Shown in pieces: positions 63,102-64,000 of a stretch of DNA of 64,000 bases. This DNA is from CAZOOK01 sp964581385 (GTDB lineage Bacteria; Pseudomonadota; Gammaproteobacteria; Nevskiales; Nevskiaceae): the NCBI GenBank assembly GCA_964581385.1, contig CAZOOK010000016.1, forward strand, positions 62,001 to 126,000, read 5' to 3'. The first letter of the stretch is position 1. Every line of letters starts with the position of its first letter. The notes under the pieces were generated by a model. The model searched no databases. It was not told the origin of the DNA and saw only the letters and a program-made list of their open reading frames with translations. A program made the position numbers and the translations under genes.

Positions 63102-64000
63102 CGGGCAGCGCTCCCTAATCCGTCTCCAGCCACCGCCGCAGGAAAATCAAGTACCGTCAGCAGGCCCGGACGCGCGGCAATGACACGAGGCAGCATGTTC
63201 ATGGCGCGCGCCGCGTTCAGCGTCGTGTTCGAGCGGTGCGGCTCCGCGCCATCAGGCCACCCGAAGCTGCAGTTGATCGACGGATCGCCGTCGATCTCCA
63301 CTTGCCAGGCCGGCGCTTCGACGGTCTGACGCCAGCCTTCTCCTAAAGCGAGCATCGCCGTGAGCTCGTTGGTCAGCCGATAAAACTCGCACCCGCCTGC
63401 CCGCGCCACAATGGTCCAGCGCACACCCGCGACTGTCCCTGCATCGAGCGCGAGGCCGCTGGCCTCAAGCACGACACGGTGCGGCGCCAACGCGTATTCG
63501 ACCTTGATCAGCTCGACCGATTCCCAGTTGAGCCCCATGCCCTTGGCGATCATTTTGGAGCCCTGGGCGGCGACCGAAGTCCAGCCGGCATTGAGCCGAT
63601 CGATCAAGGAATTTTTCCCCGGCGGCCGTCCGAGACCCACCAGCTCGCTCAGCTGGAACAGCGAGTGACTGCTGGCGACATGATTGCGCTGCGTGGCGCG
63701 GATCTGGCGGACCCGCCCGGTATAGCCGCTCAGAAACAGCGGCAGCACATCGCTGATCAGGCCCGGGATATTGCCGCCTGCGCAGAAGGACGAGCCGCCC
63801 TTGGCCGCCGCCGCCGCCAGTTTCGGTTGTTCAGGCGCGCCCTCGATGAAGTAGCCACCCATGCCTGTGTAGAGGTTGCTCCCTGCCTCGAGGATCTTCG
63901 CGTAGGCATCGATATCGTAGGTCTTGCCGCTCCAGATCACGCCGTCCGGCTTCAGCGCGAGGATGTCGTCGAGAGAAGTGGTGGTGAGTACGCCGTTGGC
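63098..64000 (-). CDS. Dihydrodipicolinate-reductase-like protein, truncated by window edge
   Basis: The last 300 residues of a protein whose frame runs open off the right edge (ALKPDGVIWSGKTYD is still in frame at 63935). GGNIPGLISDVLPLFLSG, VRQIRATQRN and NMLPRVIAARPG match the DAP-dehydrogenase-like family of the gene at 29400-30833, but no orphan domain follows at the C-terminus. Only the N-terminal dinucleotide domain is missing. It is followed by the alcohol dehydrogenase with an ATGA overlap. Confidence 0.8.
   Translation of the reverse strand, partial: ANGVLTTTSLDDILALKPDGVIWSGKTYDIDAYAKILEAGSNLYTGMGGYFIEGAPEQPKLAAAAAKGGSSFCAGGNIPGLISDVLPLFLSGYTGRVRQIRATQRNHVASSHSLFQLSELVGLGRPPGKNSLIDRLNAGWTSVAAQGSKMIAKGMGLNWESVELIKVEYALAPHRVVLEASGLALDAGTVAGVRWTIVARAGGCEFYRLTNELTAMLALGEGWRQTVEAPAWQVEIDGDPSINCSFGWPDGAEPHRSNTTLNAARAMNMLPRVIAARPGLLTVLDFPAAVAGDGLGSAAR

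Noticed and set aside
1..64000. Biosynthetic cluster, phage, defence system or integrated element
   Set aside because: No integrase, transposase, capsid, restriction, toxin/antitoxin or CRISPR genes were found. The CmcJ-like and DUF422 genes alone do not make a natural-product cluster.

Overview
The window is a 64-kb piece of a moderately GC-rich bacterial chromosome. It holds no rRNA, tRNA, CRISPR array or recognisable transposase, so the taxon cannot be fixed. Four things point to a proteobacterium with broad catabolic ability: the density of acyl-CoA enzymes, the EmrA/EmrB-type efflux pair, the GloVer-repeat exported proteins, and many start/stop overlaps of the ATGA type. A gammaproteobacterium of the Nevskiales/Steroidobacterales kind is a guess only. 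Nearly all genes fall into short same-strand operons of CoA-ester metabolism: four AMP-forming acyl-CoA ligases, three family III CoA-transferases, five acyl-CoA dehydrogenase genes (two adjacent long/short pairs plus one two-domain fusion), four crotonase-fold enzymes, a thiolase, a citrate-lyase-type CoA-ester lyase, three short-chain dehydrogenases, three amidohydrolase-fold proteins and two dihydrodipicolinate-reductase-like proteins.

Layout. 1-678: no gene seen. 679-6016 (minus): short-chain dehydrogenase, CoA-transferase, CoA-ester lyase, acyl-CoA ligase and a 99-residue orphan domain, divergent from a crotonase at 6408. 7433-11105 (minus): a PQQ-type beta-propeller dehydrogenase, a single-domain response regulator with a tiny upstream ORF, and an epoxide hydrolase. 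11268-14722 (plus): a carotenoid-biosynthesis-type membrane protein, then TetR / ferritin-like hydrolase / CmcJ-like oxygenase. 14927-25056 (plus): a compact 10-kb catabolic operon (two amidohydrolases, a crotonase, three successive acyl-CoA ligases, a 3-hydroxyisobutyrate-dehydrogenase-like enzyme and a GMC oxidoreductase). 25095-26825 (minus): an unknown exported protein and an unknown lipoprotein. 27480-31587: sulfotransferase, TetR, a reductase fused to the orphan domain, and a GST. 31651-43194: acyl-CoA dehydrogenase pair 1, the fused dehydrogenase, an AtoE-like permease, CoA-transferase, two crotonases and dehydrogenase pair 2. 43594-48738 (plus): alpha/beta hydrolase, thiolase, TetR, APH-type phosphotransferase and tyrosine phosphatase. 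49025-57343 (minus): amidohydrolase, GloVer protein with a degenerate tandem copy of its 3' end, MarR/EmrA/EmrB efflux operon and two short-chain dehydrogenases. 57575-59859 (plus): VOC protein and a second GloVer protein. 60090-64000 (minus): cupin, CoA-transferase, alcohol dehydrogenase and a truncated reductase-like gene.

How it may work together (inference). Ligases and CoA-transferases would activate one or more branched, alicyclic or isoprenoid/steroid-like acids. Dehydrogenases, crotonases, short-chain dehydrogenases and the thiolase or lyase would shorten the acyl chain. Oxidoreductases, the epoxide hydrolase and the amidohydrolases would handle oxygenated substrates. Two long/short dehydrogenase pairs plus one fused dehydrogenase is the set mycobacteria use for the sterol side chain, but no ring-degradation gene is in the window, so the substrate is open. 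The most unusual signals are: a small domain found both alone and fused to a reductase; a CATACTT motif recurring in promoter regions of several catabolic units; a 17-bp perfect inverted repeat built on GGCGATCGCC; a decayed tandem gene copy next to a roughly 40-bp repeat present twice; and a TetR / ferritin-like / CmcJ-like operon of unknown purpose.
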